64,000 nt of DNA from Hyphomicrobiales bacterium (GCA_900469615.1 UBYA01000001.1:310001-374000); one strand, 5' to 3'; numbered from the stretch's first letter, positions 18,596 to 28,340 are shown. Numbers and translations: made by a program. The notes: generated by a model not told the origin, from the letters alone.

Positions 18596-19429
18596 ATGAA
18601 AATCTCAGGCGCCGATCTGCATCTCCTTTCCGTATTCGACTCCGTGGTTCGCAACGGGGGATTCTCGGCCGCACAAGCCGAGCTCGGCTTGAGCCAGCCG
18701 ACAATCTCCAATCATATCACCGCATTGGAGACGCGACTGGGTGTTATCCTTTGCCAGCGTGGCAGGCGCGGCTTCCAGCTCACCGAGAAAGGGCTGCAGG
18801 TTCACGAAGTGGCCGTTGATCTCCTGCGGCGGATTGACCAGCACTCGATGTCATTGACCGCATTGAAAGGCAGCCTTGTCGGCCAGCTCAAGATTGCTGT
18901 TGTCGATTGCGTCGCATCCGATCCGGCGTTCAAGCTACCCGAGGTTGTCCACAAGATCACGGAGGAAGCGCCCGGTATCCGCATCGAGATCGAGGTCGAG
19001 AAACCGGGAGCCATTCTTCGCCGGTTGGCCGAGGGCGACATCCACGCAGGGATTGGGAGTTTCGACAACAAGATCAAGGGATTATCCTATACGAACCTGT
19101 ATGAGGAAAGCCACTCGGTCTACTGCGGCAAGGCTCATCCGCTTTTTTCCACGCCGGACGAAGGCATCACCCAGCTGGAGATGGACAAATGCAACTGGGT
19201 GCATAGGGGCTATTGGAGCCGCGAGCGGAAAAAAAGCCAGCAGGTCATCGAAGCCGACCGTATCGTCGACCAGATCGAGGCGCAGCTCATGTTTATATTG
19301 AGTGGCAGCTATATCGGCCTGTTGCCCGATCATGTCGTCTCGCCCTATCTGCTCGCCGACCGGCTCAGAAAGCTGCCTCCCCACGAAGACAATTTCGACT
19401 GCACACTGCACAATGCAATTGGTCTATAG
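18596..19429 (+). pseudogene. LysR-family regulator, apparently frameshifted near the C-terminus
   Basis: The protein has 277 residues as read, starting at the ATG at 18596. The N-terminal winged helix (about 3-65, including GFSAAQAELGLSQPTISNHI) and effector domain (from KGSLVGQLKIAVV) are typical LysR parts. The frame stops at 19429 after HNAIGL, but another frame continues without a break to 19538 as QLVYRSGAHPKTFQVF and then REKLIGLYRSRAQS, which is what a LysR C-terminus should look like. One base appears lost or gained within about 19405-19430. If real, the regulator lacks its last helix; if a sequencing error, the gene ends at 19538. It lies between the divergent cupin operon and the agmatinase gene and probably controls both. 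Confidence 0.8.
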
Positions 19430-19589
19430 AAGTGGCGCGCATCCGAAGACGTTTCAGGTCTTCCGCGAAAAGCTGATCGGTCTTTACCGGTCTCGTGCTC
19501 AGAGCCGCGTCAAAGCGACCGAAACGGCCGACGTCTAAAGGCTCTTTGGCGAGTCTGCCGCCTGATACATTGGGTTTTCTCAACGCAAA

Positions 19590-19606
19590 ATTCCGCAGAA
19601 TGGAAT
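19590..19606. promoter_or_regulatory. Candidate LysR-type operator upstream of the agmatinase gene
   Basis: The inverted repeat ATTCC-N7-GGAAT at 19590-19606 contains a T-N11-A core (19592 to 19604), the general form of LysR boxes. It lies about 60 bases before the agmatinase start and downstream of the LysR gene. Position and symmetry are the only evidence. Confidence 0.35.
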
Positions 19607-19664
19607 GTTAACCGCCGGACCCATCTCCCAAAAAAGCAAGTGATTACATTTTTTGGGAGGTCGC

Positions 19665-20636
19665 ATGTCTTTCAACCAGCCCCTGGGCGGTAACGCAATG
19701 CCGCGCTTTGGAGGTCCCGCCACCATGATGCGGTTGCCCTCCGCAACGTCGGCCGCAAACCTCGACGCTTGTTTCGTTGGCATCCCCATGGATATCGGAG
19801 CGTCGAACCGCCCTGGCACCCGCCTTGGACCGCGGCAGATCCGAGACGAAAGCCGCATGATCCGGCCCTACAACATGGCGACCGGCGCAGCGCCCTTCGA
19901 TGTCCTGCAGGTCGCCGACATTGGTGACGTCCCCATCAATACGTTCGATCTGAAGAAGTCTGTCGACATCATCACCGAGTTTTATCGTGATGTGCTGGAA
20001 CACGGCACCATTCCTCTGACGCTCGGCGGCGATCATACACTGACTTGGCCTATCCTTCGAGCGATTAAGGAACGCCATGGTCCGGTCGCCCTCATTCATG
20101 TCGATGCCCATTCCGATACGAACGAGCACATGTTCGGGGAGGCGGTCGCCCATGGCTGCCCGTTCCGCCGGGCCTGGGAGGATGACTGCCTCTTGAACGA
20201 CAAGGTTTTCCAGATCGGCATCCGTGGCACCGGCTACAGCCCGGAGGATTTCGATTGGGGTCGCAAGCAGGGCTGGACCTGCATACAGGCCGAGGAATGC
20301 TGGTGGAAGTCATTGACGCCACTGATGGCGGACATTCGCCGGAAGATCGGCGATGCGCCGGTCTACCTGTCCTATGACATCGATAGCCTCGATCCTGCAT
20401 TTGCGCCTGGAACTGGCACCGTCGAAGTAGGCGGACTTACAACGCAACAGGGTTTGGAAATCATTCGCGGCTGCGCCGGGCTCAATCTCGTCGGCTGCGA
20501 TCTCGTCGAAGTCTCACCCCCTTATGATCCCGCCGGCAATACCGCGGTGATTGCCGCGAACTTTCTCTACGAGATGCTCTGCGCGCTGCCTCGCGTGGCG
20601 GAAGCCGCCCGGGAACGAAAGGGAGGCATGCAATGA
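19665..20636 (+). CDS. speB: Agmatinase/guanidinobutyrase, ureohydrolase family
   Basis: The protein has 323 residues of the Mn2+-dependent ureohydrolase family. All metal motifs are visible: [20 protein letters not shown] and [22 protein letters not shown]. It hydrolyses a guanidino compound, such as agmatine or 4-guanidinobutyrate, to urea plus the amine. The ATG at 19665 follows GGGAGG by 5 bases; an in-frame ATG four codons earlier lacks this. It overlaps the ATPase gene by four bases (ATGA), so enzyme and importer are coupled. The symbol is a family label; guanidinobutyrase (gbuA) is equally possible. Confidence 0.88.
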   Translation: MSFNQPLGGNAMPRFGGPATMMRLPSATSAANLDACFVGIPMDIGASNRPGTRLGPRQIRDESRMIRPYNMATGAAPFDVLQVADIGDVPINTFDLKKSVDIITEFYRDVLEHGTIPLTLGGDHTLTWPILRAIKERHGPVALIHVDAHSDTNEHMFGEAVAHGCPFRRAWEDDCLLNDKVFQIGIRGTGYSPEDFDWGRKQGWTCIQAEECWWKSLTPLMADIRRKIGDAPVYLSYDIDSLDPAFAPGTGTVEVGGLTTQQGLEIIRGCAGLNLVGCDLVEVSPPYDPAGNTAVIAANFLYEMLCALPRVAEAARERKGGMQ

Positions 20637-21700
20637 TCGAAGTCGATCGCATCTCCGTCAGGTTCGGCGAGGGTCCGAGCGCCTTCGTTGCGTTGAACGA
20701 TGTCAGCGTGACGATCGGCGAAAGCGAGTTCTTCACCCTTCTTGGCCCCTCAGGCTGCGGAAAAACCACACTTCTGCGTTCGATCGCGGGATTCATCCAT
20801 CCGCGCGAGGGCGCCATTCGTCTGGCGGGGCAGAACATTCTGTCGCTGCCGCCGTTCAAGCGCCCGGTCAACACGGTCTTTCAGAGCTACGCGCTCTTTC
20901 CGCATATGACGGTTGCTGGAAATGTCGCCTTCGGCCTCGAAATGTTGGGGCGACTGCGTGGCGAAATCGCGCGTACGGTCGAGGAGATGCTGGCGCTCGT
21001 CAAAATGTCGGCAATGGCGGGCAGGCGTCCGTCCGAACTGTCCGGCGGGCAGCAGCAGCGGGTGGCGCTCGCGCGTGCGCTTGCGCCCAAACCCAAGGTT
21101 CTTCTTCTGGATGAGTCGTTGTCCGCGCTCGATCTAAAGCTTCGGAAGGAAATGCAGATCGAGTTGAAGCGTCTGCAGGCGGAAACGGGCATTACCTTCA
21201 TTTTCGTGACGCATGACCAGGAAGAAGCCCTGACCATGAGTGATCGTATTGCGGTCATGAATGCCGGTAAGATTCTACAGATCGGCACGCCCCGCGATAT
21301 TTACGATCGCCCGCAGGAGCGTTTCGTCGCGGACTTTATCGGCGATACGAATTTCGTCCAGGCCAAGCTTTCCGCCGATGGCATGGTGGAGTTGCCGGGA
21401 GGCTCGCGCATCCGGGCAAATATTCCGGAGGGCGGCATATCCGCGCATGGCGCTGTCACCCTCGTTATTCGTCCCGAGCAGACGATGCTGGAGCGGTCGG
21501 CCGAGCAGCCTAAGCTTTCCGGTGTCTTGGAAAACATCGTCTATTGCGGGACGGACACGCATTTCCATCTCAGGCTCGCCGATGGTGCCCGTTTCGTCGT
21601 CCGGCATCAGAACAACCCGGCAAAACCCGTAACGTTCGATAGGGGTCAGCACCTGGGTATCGGGTTCGAACCGCAAGCTGTTCAGGTTCTGAGGAACTGA
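20633..21700 (+). CDS. potA: Polyamine-type ABC importer ATPase, PotA-like
   Basis: The protein has 355 residues. Walker A is GPSGCGKTT, the signature is [15 protein letters not shown] and Walker B is [12 protein letters not shown]; the Glu of the usual DEP motif is kept but Pro is Ser. A C-terminal TOBE regulatory domain (from about 270) is present, as in PotA and PotG. The Q-loop region [13 protein letters not shown] is standard. It energises uptake through the two permeases that follow. The substrate is likely a polyamine or guanidino compound because it is coupled to the agmatinase gene. Confidence 0.9.
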   Translation: MIEVDRISVRFGEGPSAFVALNDVSVTIGESEFFTLLGPSGCGKTTLLRSIAGFIHPREGAIRLAGQNILSLPPFKRPVNTVFQSYALFPHMTVAGNVAFGLEMLGRLRGEIARTVEEMLALVKMSAMAGRRPSELSGGQQQRVALARALAPKPKVLLLDESLSALDLKLRKEMQIELKRLQAETGITFIFVTHDQEEALTMSDRIAVMNAGKILQIGTPRDIYDRPQERFVADFIGDTNFVQAKLSADGMVELPGGSRIRANIPEGGISAHGAVTLVIRPEQTMLERSAEQPKLSGVLENIVYCGTDTHFHLRLADGARFVVRHQNNPAKPVTFDRGQHLGIGFEPQAVQVLRN

Positions 21701-21704
21701 CGCC

Positions 21705-22631
21705 GTGGCCCCAGCACCTGTTCTTTCTGAAACAACCGCCGTCAAACGGCGCGAAACGCGCAATCGCTGGCTCCTGTTGCTGCCGGCAATCGTTCTCCTG
21801 CTTGCGGCCGCCGTCGGCCCGCTGATCGTCGTCGTCTTCTACTCGTTCCTGACGGCGGGCGATTATGGCGGAGTTGTCTGGCACTTCTCATGGGATGGCT
21901 GGCTTGGCGTCTTTACCACCAGAGACGCCTTCGACGGCACTCTCAGCCTTGCCGATGCCCACATTTCCATCCTGTGGCGTTCGGTGAAGCTCTCCCTTTT
22001 GACCACACTATTCTGCGTCATTCTCGGCTTCCCCACGGCTTACTTCATCGCCACGCGTCCAGTCACCCAACGGGATGGCTGGATGCTGCTGATCACGATA
22101 CCGTTCTGGACCAACCTTCTGATCAGAACCTTCGCAATCATGGGGCTGATCCGCAACGAAGGGATCGTGAACGCGTTTCTGAAGTCGCTCGGCCTGATCG
22201 ATCAGCCGATCCAGATGATGTTTACCGATTTTGCGATCCTGCTCGGCATGGTCTACGTCTACCTGCCCTTGATGGTGTTACCCCTCTACGCCTCGATGGA
22301 ACGATTGAATTTCTCGCTCATCGAAGCTGCATACGATCTCTACGCCACACCGTCGAGAGTGTTGCGCAGGGTCATTATACCTGCCGTCAAACCGGGTATC
22401 ATCGCCGGATCGATCCTCGTTTTCGTGCCATCGCTCGGCGCCTACGTCATCCCGCGCATGCTCGGGGGAGGAACGCAGCTCATGGTCGGAAACCTGATCG
22501 AACTTCAATTCGGCCAGGCCCGCAATTGGCCGCTCGGCGCGGCGCTGTCGTTGACCCTGCTGCTGATGGTGACGGTCGCCCTCATCTTTTACGTGCGGAC
22601 CACTGCAAATGAAGGAGAGCAAGATGGCTAA
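21705..22631 (+). CDS. potB: Polyamine-type ABC importer permease, PotB-like
   Basis: The protein has about 308 residues with six hydrophobic segments and the inner-membrane import signature around EAAYDLYATPSRVLRRVIIP (EAA loop). The start is a GTG at 21705, four bases after the ATPase stop, with GAGGAAC upstream. It overlaps the next permease gene. It forms the PotB-side half of the channel in the inner membrane. Confidence 0.9.
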   Translation: MAPAPVLSETTAVKRRETRNRWLLLLPAIVLLLAAAVGPLIVVVFYSFLTAGDYGGVVWHFSWDGWLGVFTTRDAFDGTLSLADAHISILWRSVKLSLLTTLFCVILGFPTAYFIATRPVTQRDGWMLLITIPFWTNLLIRTFAIMGLIRNEGIVNAFLKSLGLIDQPIQMMFTDFAILLGMVYVYLPLMVLPLYASMERLNFSLIEAAYDLYATPSRVLRRVIIPAVKPGIIAGSILVFVPSLGAYVIPRMLGGGTQLMVGNLIELQFGQARNWPLGAALSLTLLLMVTVALIFYVRTTANEGEQDG

Positions 22632-23451
22632 CCGTTCGAAAGCGTTCGACCCACGCCGTCAGTTCGGCTTTACAGCCATCGCAGCGTTCTGCTTCGTCGT
22701 ACTCTATCTGCCGATCATCCTGATGGTGGTCTTTTCCTTCAACGGCGGCATGGCGCTGACAAGTTGGGCGGGTTTCTCCTTCAATTGGTATATCACGGCG
22801 TGGCAGAACGAGGCCGTTCAGGAAGCGACCGTGCGCTCCGTGGCGATTGCGACAATCGCAACGCTCATCTCGACCGTGGTCGCGGTTCTTGCTGCCGTTG
22901 CCATGGGGCGGGGCGGAAACTTTCGAGGGCGCAACGCAATGTTCACTCTCATCAATCAGCCGCTTATGGTGCCGGAGATTGTAACCGCCGTTTCGCTTCT
23001 CGTGGTCTTTGCCTTCGTCAAGACACGAACCGGTTATGGTGGACTCGGCTATCTCGTGCTTGCTCATTCCGCCTTTTGCGTCCCCTTTGCCTTCATGCCC
23101 GTCAGGGCGCGTCTACAGGGGATGGACAGGACCCTGGAGCAGGCGGCGGCCGATCTCTACGCATCGCCATGGCGGGCCTTTCGACGGGTTACGCTGCCGC
23201 TCCTGTGGCCCGGGGTCCTGGCAGGCGCGATGCTTGCCTTCGTTACCTCGCTCGATGACGTCGTCATCACCGAATTCGTCAAGAGCGCCGGGCAGGAAAC
23301 TCTTCCGACATACATGCTGGGCCAGATGCGCCGCAACCTGACCCCTGAAACCAATGCGATCGCCACCGTGCTGCTCGCCGTTTCGGTCGTACTCGTCGTC
23401 GCGTTCTTTTTCATCAGCCGTGAAAATCACTCCAAGACGCATCATTCCTAA
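22624..23451 (+). CDS. potC: Polyamine-type ABC importer permease, PotC-like
   Basis: The protein has about 275 residues with six hydrophobic segments and an EAA loop (EQAAADLYASPWRAFRRVTLP). The stretch SLDDVVITEF is a PotC/PotI hallmark. The ATG at 22624 is preceded by GGAG at good spacing; the ATG at 22609 is less favoured. Its start lies just before the PotB-like stop codon, so the two permeases are coupled. Confidence 0.9.
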   Translation: MANRSKAFDPRRQFGFTAIAAFCFVVLYLPIILMVVFSFNGGMALTSWAGFSFNWYITAWQNEAVQEATVRSVAIATIATLISTVVAVLAAVAMGRGGNFRGRNAMFTLINQPLMVPEIVTAVSLLVVFAFVKTRTGYGGLGYLVLAHSAFCVPFAFMPVRARLQGMDRTLEQAAADLYASPWRAFRRVTLPLLWPGVLAGAMLAFVTSLDDVVITEFVKSAGQETLPTYMLGQMRRNLTPETNAIATVLLAVSVVLVVAFFFISRENHSKTHHS

Positions 23452-23470
23452 TTGAGGAGAAAAGGGAATT

Positions 23471-24496
23471 ATGAAGAGCTTCATAGCATCAGTCGCCGCG
23501 GCAGTCCTGCTCGCCGGTCCCGCCTTCGCCGACGGCGAGCTCAACATCTACAACTGGGGGAACTATACGCCTCCGGATCTGATCAAGAAATTCGAGCAAG
23601 CCTATAATGTGAAGGTCACGGTCACGGACTATGACAGCAACGACACCGCTCTCGCCAAGGTCGAAGCGGGTGGCCACGGCTTCGATATCGTTATCCCCGC
23701 CGGCATCTATGTGCCCATCTGGATTCAGAAAGGCCTGCTGCTCGAATCTCGTCCCGACCAGATGGCGAATTTCAAGAATGTCGATCCGAAGTGGAGCAAC
23801 CCCGGCTTTGATCCCGGCCGCCATTATACCGCGCCCTGGCAGTGGGGGACCGTGGGCGTCACCGTGAACAGAGATTTCTACAAGGGGGATATCAACACCT
23901 CCGCCATACTGTTCAACCCGCCCAAGGAACTGAAGGGGAAGATCAATATCGTTCCGGAAATGAACGACATCATGGCGCTGGCGGTTCACTATGTCGGCGG
24001 CGAGACTTGCACCAATGACATGACGGTTCTGAAAAAAGTGCGCGACCTTCTGGTTGCATCCAAGCCGAATTGGGTTTCGATGGACTATAGCGGGATCGAA
24101 CAATTGAATCAGGGAGACATTGCCGCGGGCATGAACTGGAATGGCGCCTCCCTTCGTGGTCGCCTTATGAATCCCAAGCTCGAGTTCGGATTTCCGAAGG
24201 AGGGCTATTCGGTATTCATGGACAACATCGCGATCCTTGCTGACGCAAAGAACGTCGAGAACGCCAAGCTGTTCGTCAATTTCATCATGGATCCCGAAAA
24301 CGCGGCGATGATCTCCGCATTCGCCCGTTACGGCAATGGCATCCTCGGCTCGGAGAAATATCTGCCGGAAGACATGAAGGCGGCGCCGGAGATCAATATC
24401 GCACCCGAATTTGCGAAAGCGGGCTTTCCCGCGCAGACCTGCTCGCCGGAAGTGATGAAAATCTACACCAAAATCTGGACAGACCTGCAAAAGTGA
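23471..24496 (+). CDS. potD: Polyamine-type periplasmic substrate-binding protein, PotD-like
   Basis: The protein has 341 residues with a clear signal peptide (about 1-20, ending AGPAFADG). The mature start ELNIYNWGNYTPP is typical of PotD/PotF-type binding proteins. The acidic positions that bind amines would need a structure to assign. It is the last gene of the agmatinase-potABC-potD operon, 19 bases after PotC. AGGAG precedes the ATG. A strong hairpin follows about 50 bases after the stop. Confidence 0.92.
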   Translation: MKSFIASVAAAVLLAGPAFADGELNIYNWGNYTPPDLIKKFEQAYNVKVTVTDYDSNDTALAKVEAGGHGFDIVIPAGIYVPIWIQKGLLLESRPDQMANFKNVDPKWSNPGFDPGRHYTAPWQWGTVGVTVNRDFYKGDINTSAILFNPPKELKGKINIVPEMNDIMALAVHYVGGETCTNDMTVLKKVRDLLVASKPNWVSMDYSGIEQLNQGDIAAGMNWNGASLRGRLMNPKLEFGFPKEGYSVFMDNIAILADAKNVENAKLFVNFIMDPENAAMISAFARYGNGILGSEKYLPEDMKAAPEINIAPEFAKAGFPAQTCSPEVMKIYTKIWTDLQK

Positions 24497-24546
24497 CCTG
24501 AATCGCGAGCTCAATCCCACTGTATTTTTGGATCAGCAATTTCATG

Positions 24547-24570
24547 CCAGGCGCCGGAGACGGCGCCTGG
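24547..24570. terminator. Strong hairpin after the Pot operon
   Basis: A perfect 9-base-pair stem, CCAGGCGCC (24547-24555) and GGCGCCTGG (24562-24570), with a six-base loop, lies 50 bases after the PotD-like stop. No clear T-run follows, so it may work with Rho or mainly protect the transcript end. Confidence 0.55.
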
Positions 24571-24572
24571 TA

Positions 24573-24798
24573 TTGATTTATCCGGACCCGGAGAATGGGA
24601 AGTATTCTTCTGCCGCACGATGCCGTGTCGTCGAGCCGAACTCCAAGCGCCGCCAGACAGCGTCCGCTCTCTACCGGCCCGCTGGCTGCCTGTTCCTGGG
24701 TGGATGCGGGGGCAACGATCGTCGGCGGCTGTTGTGGCATCGGCGCGGGTCATATTCATCGCTTGAAAGAGGCTCTTCTTCGCCCTCAAGGCACATAG
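24573..24798 (+). pseudogene. Remnant of a homocysteine S-methyltransferase C-terminus
   Basis: Two frames together spell the end of a homocysteine S-methyltransferase (MmuM/BHMT type). Around 24573-24620 one frame reads LIYPDPENGKY, a family segment before the last helix. Around 24665-24780 another frame reads WVDAGATIVGGCCGIGAGHI, which contains the zinc-binding GGCCG motif. The rest of the roughly 300-residue enzyme is absent, and the pieces are in different frames, so the gene is dead. Its position right after the Pot operon suggests a former last gene partly deleted. Confidence 0.75.
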
Positions 24799-24839
24799 CG
24801 GAACTTCAAGAAGTTTCGACCCATTGGGCGCGATGGTGA

Positions 24840-25173
24840 GCTTTCTTTTGTATCCGGACCAATAGGCGCCGCCGCTGCCGCGCGTGGGAAGGAGCGTTTG
24901 GCCATCCGCAGACCTTCGATTTTCCTTCGGCGTAAATGCCGATCCCGCTCGCCAGCGGTCAAGGGAATGATCGAACAGGATCGGACCAAATCAGACCGCT
25001 TCCCGCTTCGATCGAAATCTGAGCCTAACTCCCGGCATCGCAAGAAAGCGACTTCGCCAAATACCTCAAGGCGCTGAGATGGCGACTACTCTGTCAGGCG
25101 ATCTGCGACGCCTGGACAAAGGCCTCGTAATCTCAAAGACCAATCCGCACCGGCTCACTTTAGGACCATACAT
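24840..25173. other. Stretch without a recognisable gene
   Basis: About 330 bases between the methyltransferase remnant and the next gene. I see no convincing start, binding site or protein family in either strand and no long repeat. It may be further eroded sequence. Confidence 0.5.
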
Positions 25174-25521
<348 letters not shown>

Positions 25522-25651
25522 TTAACGTCTGCTTCGCCATGATGTTCCTTTTCGGACGTTCTCCCTCCTGTCTGCCGGCGATGAAGAAGGGACGCGATAG
25601 CGGCAAACCGGTTCGGTTTTTCCGGGCGCGATACCCTCGAAATTCAGCGCG

Positions 25652-26428
25652 TTATCCGCCCTCGAGCTCGATCCAAACCGGCGCATGGTCGCTGGTGTGG
25701 TCCCAGGCGCGCGCATATTTGTCCACCCCGGCGGCTCCCAGCCGTTCGCGAAGGGATGGGCTCAATAGAAAGTGGTCGATGCGAAGGCCGGCATCACGAG
25801 GGAAGGCATTGCGGAAATACTTCCAGAACGTGTAGATTCGCTCCTCCGGATGCAGCAGCCGGAGGGCATCCGTCCAGCCCATGGCGACAAGCTCGGCAAA
25901 CGCCGCGCGCACTTCGGGACGAAACAAGGCATCGTCGCGCCATCGCTCGGGGGCGTAAACGTCGAGGTCTGTCGGTATGACGTTGAAGTCTCCGACGAGG
26001 GCAACGGGGATTTCCAGCTCGAACAGTTCGGCGGCATAGGCGTGCAAACGCTCGAACCATCGGAGTTTGTAATCGAACTTCGGACCCGGAGCGGGATTGC
26101 CGTTCGGCAGATAGAGACAGCCGAAGAGGATACCGCCGATCGCCGCTTCGATGTAGCGGCTGTGACGGTCGTCCGGATCGCCCGGAAGGCCGCGCCGGGT
26201 TTCGCGCGGTTCCTCGTTGCGGGCAAGGATCGCAACGCCGTTCCAGGATTTCTGGCCATGCCAGATCGCGCCATAGCCTGCGCGTTCGATCTCGCGGCGC
26301 GGGAACTTCTCCTCCGGCGCCTTCAGCTCCTGCAGACAGACCACATCCGGCTTTGCCTCCTCCAACCACCGGAGCAGAACTTCCAGGCGTCCGTTGATGC
26401 CGTTGACGTTGTAAGTGGCGATCTTCAT
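25652..26428 (-). CDS. xthA: Exodeoxyribonuclease III
   Basis: The protein has 258 residues of the exonuclease-endonuclease-phosphatase fold. Family motifs are in order: ATYNVNGINGR at the start, VVCLQELKAPEE (metal Glu), SWNGVAIL, GDFNVIP and RIDHFLLS, ending DHTSDHAPVW. The enzyme repairs abasic sites and removes 3' blocks in DNA. Length matches the XthA family. It is monocistronic and convergent with nothing obvious; genomes of this group often carry two or more xthA copies, so this may be the accessory one. Confidence 0.93.
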   Translation of the reverse strand: MKIATYNVNGINGRLEVLLRWLEEAKPDVVCLQELKAPEEKFPRREIERAGYGAIWHGQKSWNGVAILARNEEPRETRRGLPGDPDDRHSRYIEAAIGGILFGCLYLPNGNPAPGPKFDYKLRWFERLHAYAAELFELEIPVALVGDFNVIPTDLDVYAPERWRDDALFRPEVRAAFAELVAMGWTDALRLLHPEERIYTFWKYFRNAFPRDAGLRIDHFLLSPSLRERLGAAGVDKYARAWDHTSDHAPVWIELEGG

Positions 26429-26439
26429 CGGCTTTTCCG

Positions 26440-26604
26440 TCAGTGTTTGCGATTATCCTGGCCGGGCTCGGCGTTGTGTTTGGCGTCATGACGGCCACCC
26501 GACACAGAGTGGGAAATGTCATGGTCCTGTTGCAACTTGCCCCGTTCTTTACGGTCGACGTAACGCCTGTCGATGCCGGTATCGCTCGATTCGCATTTAT
26601 TCAC
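26440..26604 (-). CDS. Small hydrophilic hypothetical protein (rhizobial type)
   Basis: The protein has 54 residues, starting at a GTG at 26604 with AGGAG seven bases upstream. It is very hydrophilic: TGIDRRYVDRKERGK and a C-terminal KHNAEPGQDNRKH. The RRYV-RDE/K-G pattern and the tail rich in Lys, Gln and Asp resemble small uncharacterised proteins frequent in Rhizobiales. The larger in-frame reading from 26778 is not supported. It lies just 5' to xthA on the same strand (11 bases apart) and may be cotranscribed. Confidence 0.6.
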   Translation of the reverse strand: MNKCESSDTGIDRRYVDRKERGKLQQDHDISHSVSGGRHDAKHNAEPGQDNRKH

Positions 26605-26792
26605 GGCAGAACTCCTTGATGGCTTGCTGGAGGGAGAAACGCTCTGCGCCGCCAAAAGATGCATGACCGGCTGAACGCATGGCCCTGGGCAGGAGAACGG
26701 CGGCAATGTCGCAATAGAGGATGTGGTTGTGGATGCTTGCGCATCTTTTCGCGAGGCCATGCGTTTTTTACAGCACAAGCGTGGAGAAAGGC

Positions 26793-27866
26793 ATGACTGT
26801 TCGAAAGTTCACTTTGACCCCGGTCCGGATTACCGTAGCGTTGACAGCGGCTTTTCTTGGAGTGCTGGTTTTAGCCGGGAGAAGGCACACGCTCACCAAA
26901 GACAGCAGGAATATGGCCCTTGACGACCGCGGTCGCCACGCCACCGTTCCCGAGCAATTGCCCTTGATCGGATTGCGTGACGTATTTTGGCGCGTCGTTC
27001 GTGGGGTGTCAGATGATCGCGTTACCTTAATTGCGGCCGGCGTTACGTTCTATCTTCTCCTTGCCATCTTTCCGGCGCTCGCCGCGCTTGTCTCGTTATA
27101 TGGACTGGCGGCCGATCCGACCGTGCTTCCTCAACATCTGCGTGAACTGGCCGGCGTCCTGCCACCCGGAGCCTTTGATCTGTTTTCCGATCAGATCTCC
27201 GTTTTGACGGCAAAACCGCGTGGGACGCTCGGAATTGCATTTTTCGTGAGTTTGGCGATTGCGCTCTGGAGTACTCACAGCGGTACGCTGGCGCTTTTCG
27301 ATGCGATGAACGTCGCCTACGAGGAAAGGGAAAAGCGAAGTTTCCTCCAGCTGAACCTGATCGCACTGTGCTTTACGCTTTGCGCAATGATTTCCGCCGC
27401 TGCCGCGGTGGGGCTCGTTGCCATCCTTCCCGTCCTCTTGGCCAATCTGTGGCTCGATCGTTCTCAGGAGGAATTGGCCTTGCTGGCTCGATGGCCCGTG
27501 CTTGCGCTGCTGATAGTCTCGGCAATTCTCGCCATCTATCGCTTCGGACCAAGCCGAGAGCCGGCACGACTGCGCTGGATGACGTGGGGTGCGGCGCTGA
27601 CGGTGCTTGCCTGGCTCGCCATGTCATTTGTCTTCTCCTTCTATCTGAGCCACTTCGCCAATTACAATGCGACCTATGGTACGCTCGGTGCTCTGATCGG
27701 TTTTTTGATCTGGACATGGCTATCGGTGACGATCCTGCTCATCGGAGCGGAATTGAACGCCGAGCTGGAGCGTCAGACGGAGAAAGATTCCACAACCGGG
27801 TCGCCTCGTCCGATGGGCGCCCGAGGGGCCCATGCCGCCGATACATTGGGCGAGCCGGTGGATTGA
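26793..27866 (+). CDS. YihY/BrkB-family inner-membrane protein
   Basis: The protein has 357 residues. The YihY/virulence factor BrkB family is recognised from AAGVTFYLLLAIFPAL, the WSTHSGTLALFDAMNVAYEE segment and the closing FLIWTWLSVTILLIGAELNAELE. Six or seven membrane segments are expected, one near the N-terminus. The family was once thought to be RNase BN; its true function is unclear, possibly transport. The ATG at 26793 is preceded by GGAG. Neighbours give no pathway hint. Confidence 0.9.
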   Translation: MTVRKFTLTPVRITVALTAAFLGVLVLAGRRHTLTKDSRNMALDDRGRHATVPEQLPLIGLRDVFWRVVRGVSDDRVTLIAAGVTFYLLLAIFPALAALVSLYGLAADPTVLPQHLRELAGVLPPGAFDLFSDQISVLTAKPRGTLGIAFFVSLAIALWSTHSGTLALFDAMNVAYEEREKRSFLQLNLIALCFTLCAMISAAAAVGLVAILPVLLANLWLDRSQEELALLARWPVLALLIVSAILAIYRFGPSREPARLRWMTWGAALTVLAWLAMSFVFSFYLSHFANYNATYGTLGALIGFLIWTWLSVTILLIGAELNAELERQTEKDSTTGSPRPMGARGAHAADTLGEPVD

Positions 27867-28043
27867 GAGGAAAAATATGGCATGGCGCCGACTTGCCGCT
27901 CCCGCCACATTGGCGTTCGCCAATCGCCATTCATCGCTTTGGCCGCAATGTTGGCGGGCCAAGGCGCCCGTCAGCGCTTTGCGGACGTAAATGAGACGAA
28001 TATTATTGCTCTATATCCAACGTGTTCAGGTTTGAACGAGCAG

Positions 28044-28295
28044 ATGCCCAATAATCTCCATCTCGCGATTTTCGCCAATCAGCCGCAACAATGGGGTTTT
28101 CGCGGTGATCCCTATTTGTGGAGATTGCTCGCCACCAAACTTGCCGGAATGCCCGACGCTGCGAATGGTGAGGCCGCCATTGAAACGATCTATCGGGTTT
28201 TTACGGAGAACCGCACGCCGCCGTCCGACTCGAAAGAGGATATCGAGCTATTCTCAAAAATCCTCGCAGTTGCCAAGTCGACGCTGGCGGCCTGA
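28044..28295 (+). CDS. Small hypothetical protein
   Basis: The protein has 83 residues: MPNNLHLAIFANQPQQWGF and FRGDPYLWRLLATKLAGMP, then a helical tail. It reads like a soluble, folded protein, but I do not recognise the family. The upstream binding site is weak (GAACGAGCAG), and the in-frame ATG at 27882 adds unconvincing residues. It lies 177 bases after the YihY gene on the same strand and is followed by a hairpin. Confidence 0.5.
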   Translation: MPNNLHLAIFANQPQQWGFRGDPYLWRLLATKLAGMPDAANGEAAIETIYRVFTENRTPPSDSKEDIELFSKILAVAKSTLAA

Positions 28296-28340
28296 CCGGA
28301 GTTTACTTGCTGCGAGCCTCTTGGCGCAGGAACGGGTGAC

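Noticed and set aside
24528..24839. A 103-codon plus-strand gene after the Pot operon
   Set aside because: Its matching part belongs to the methyltransferase remnant; the frame is broken and the rest is low-complexity Arg-rich sequence.
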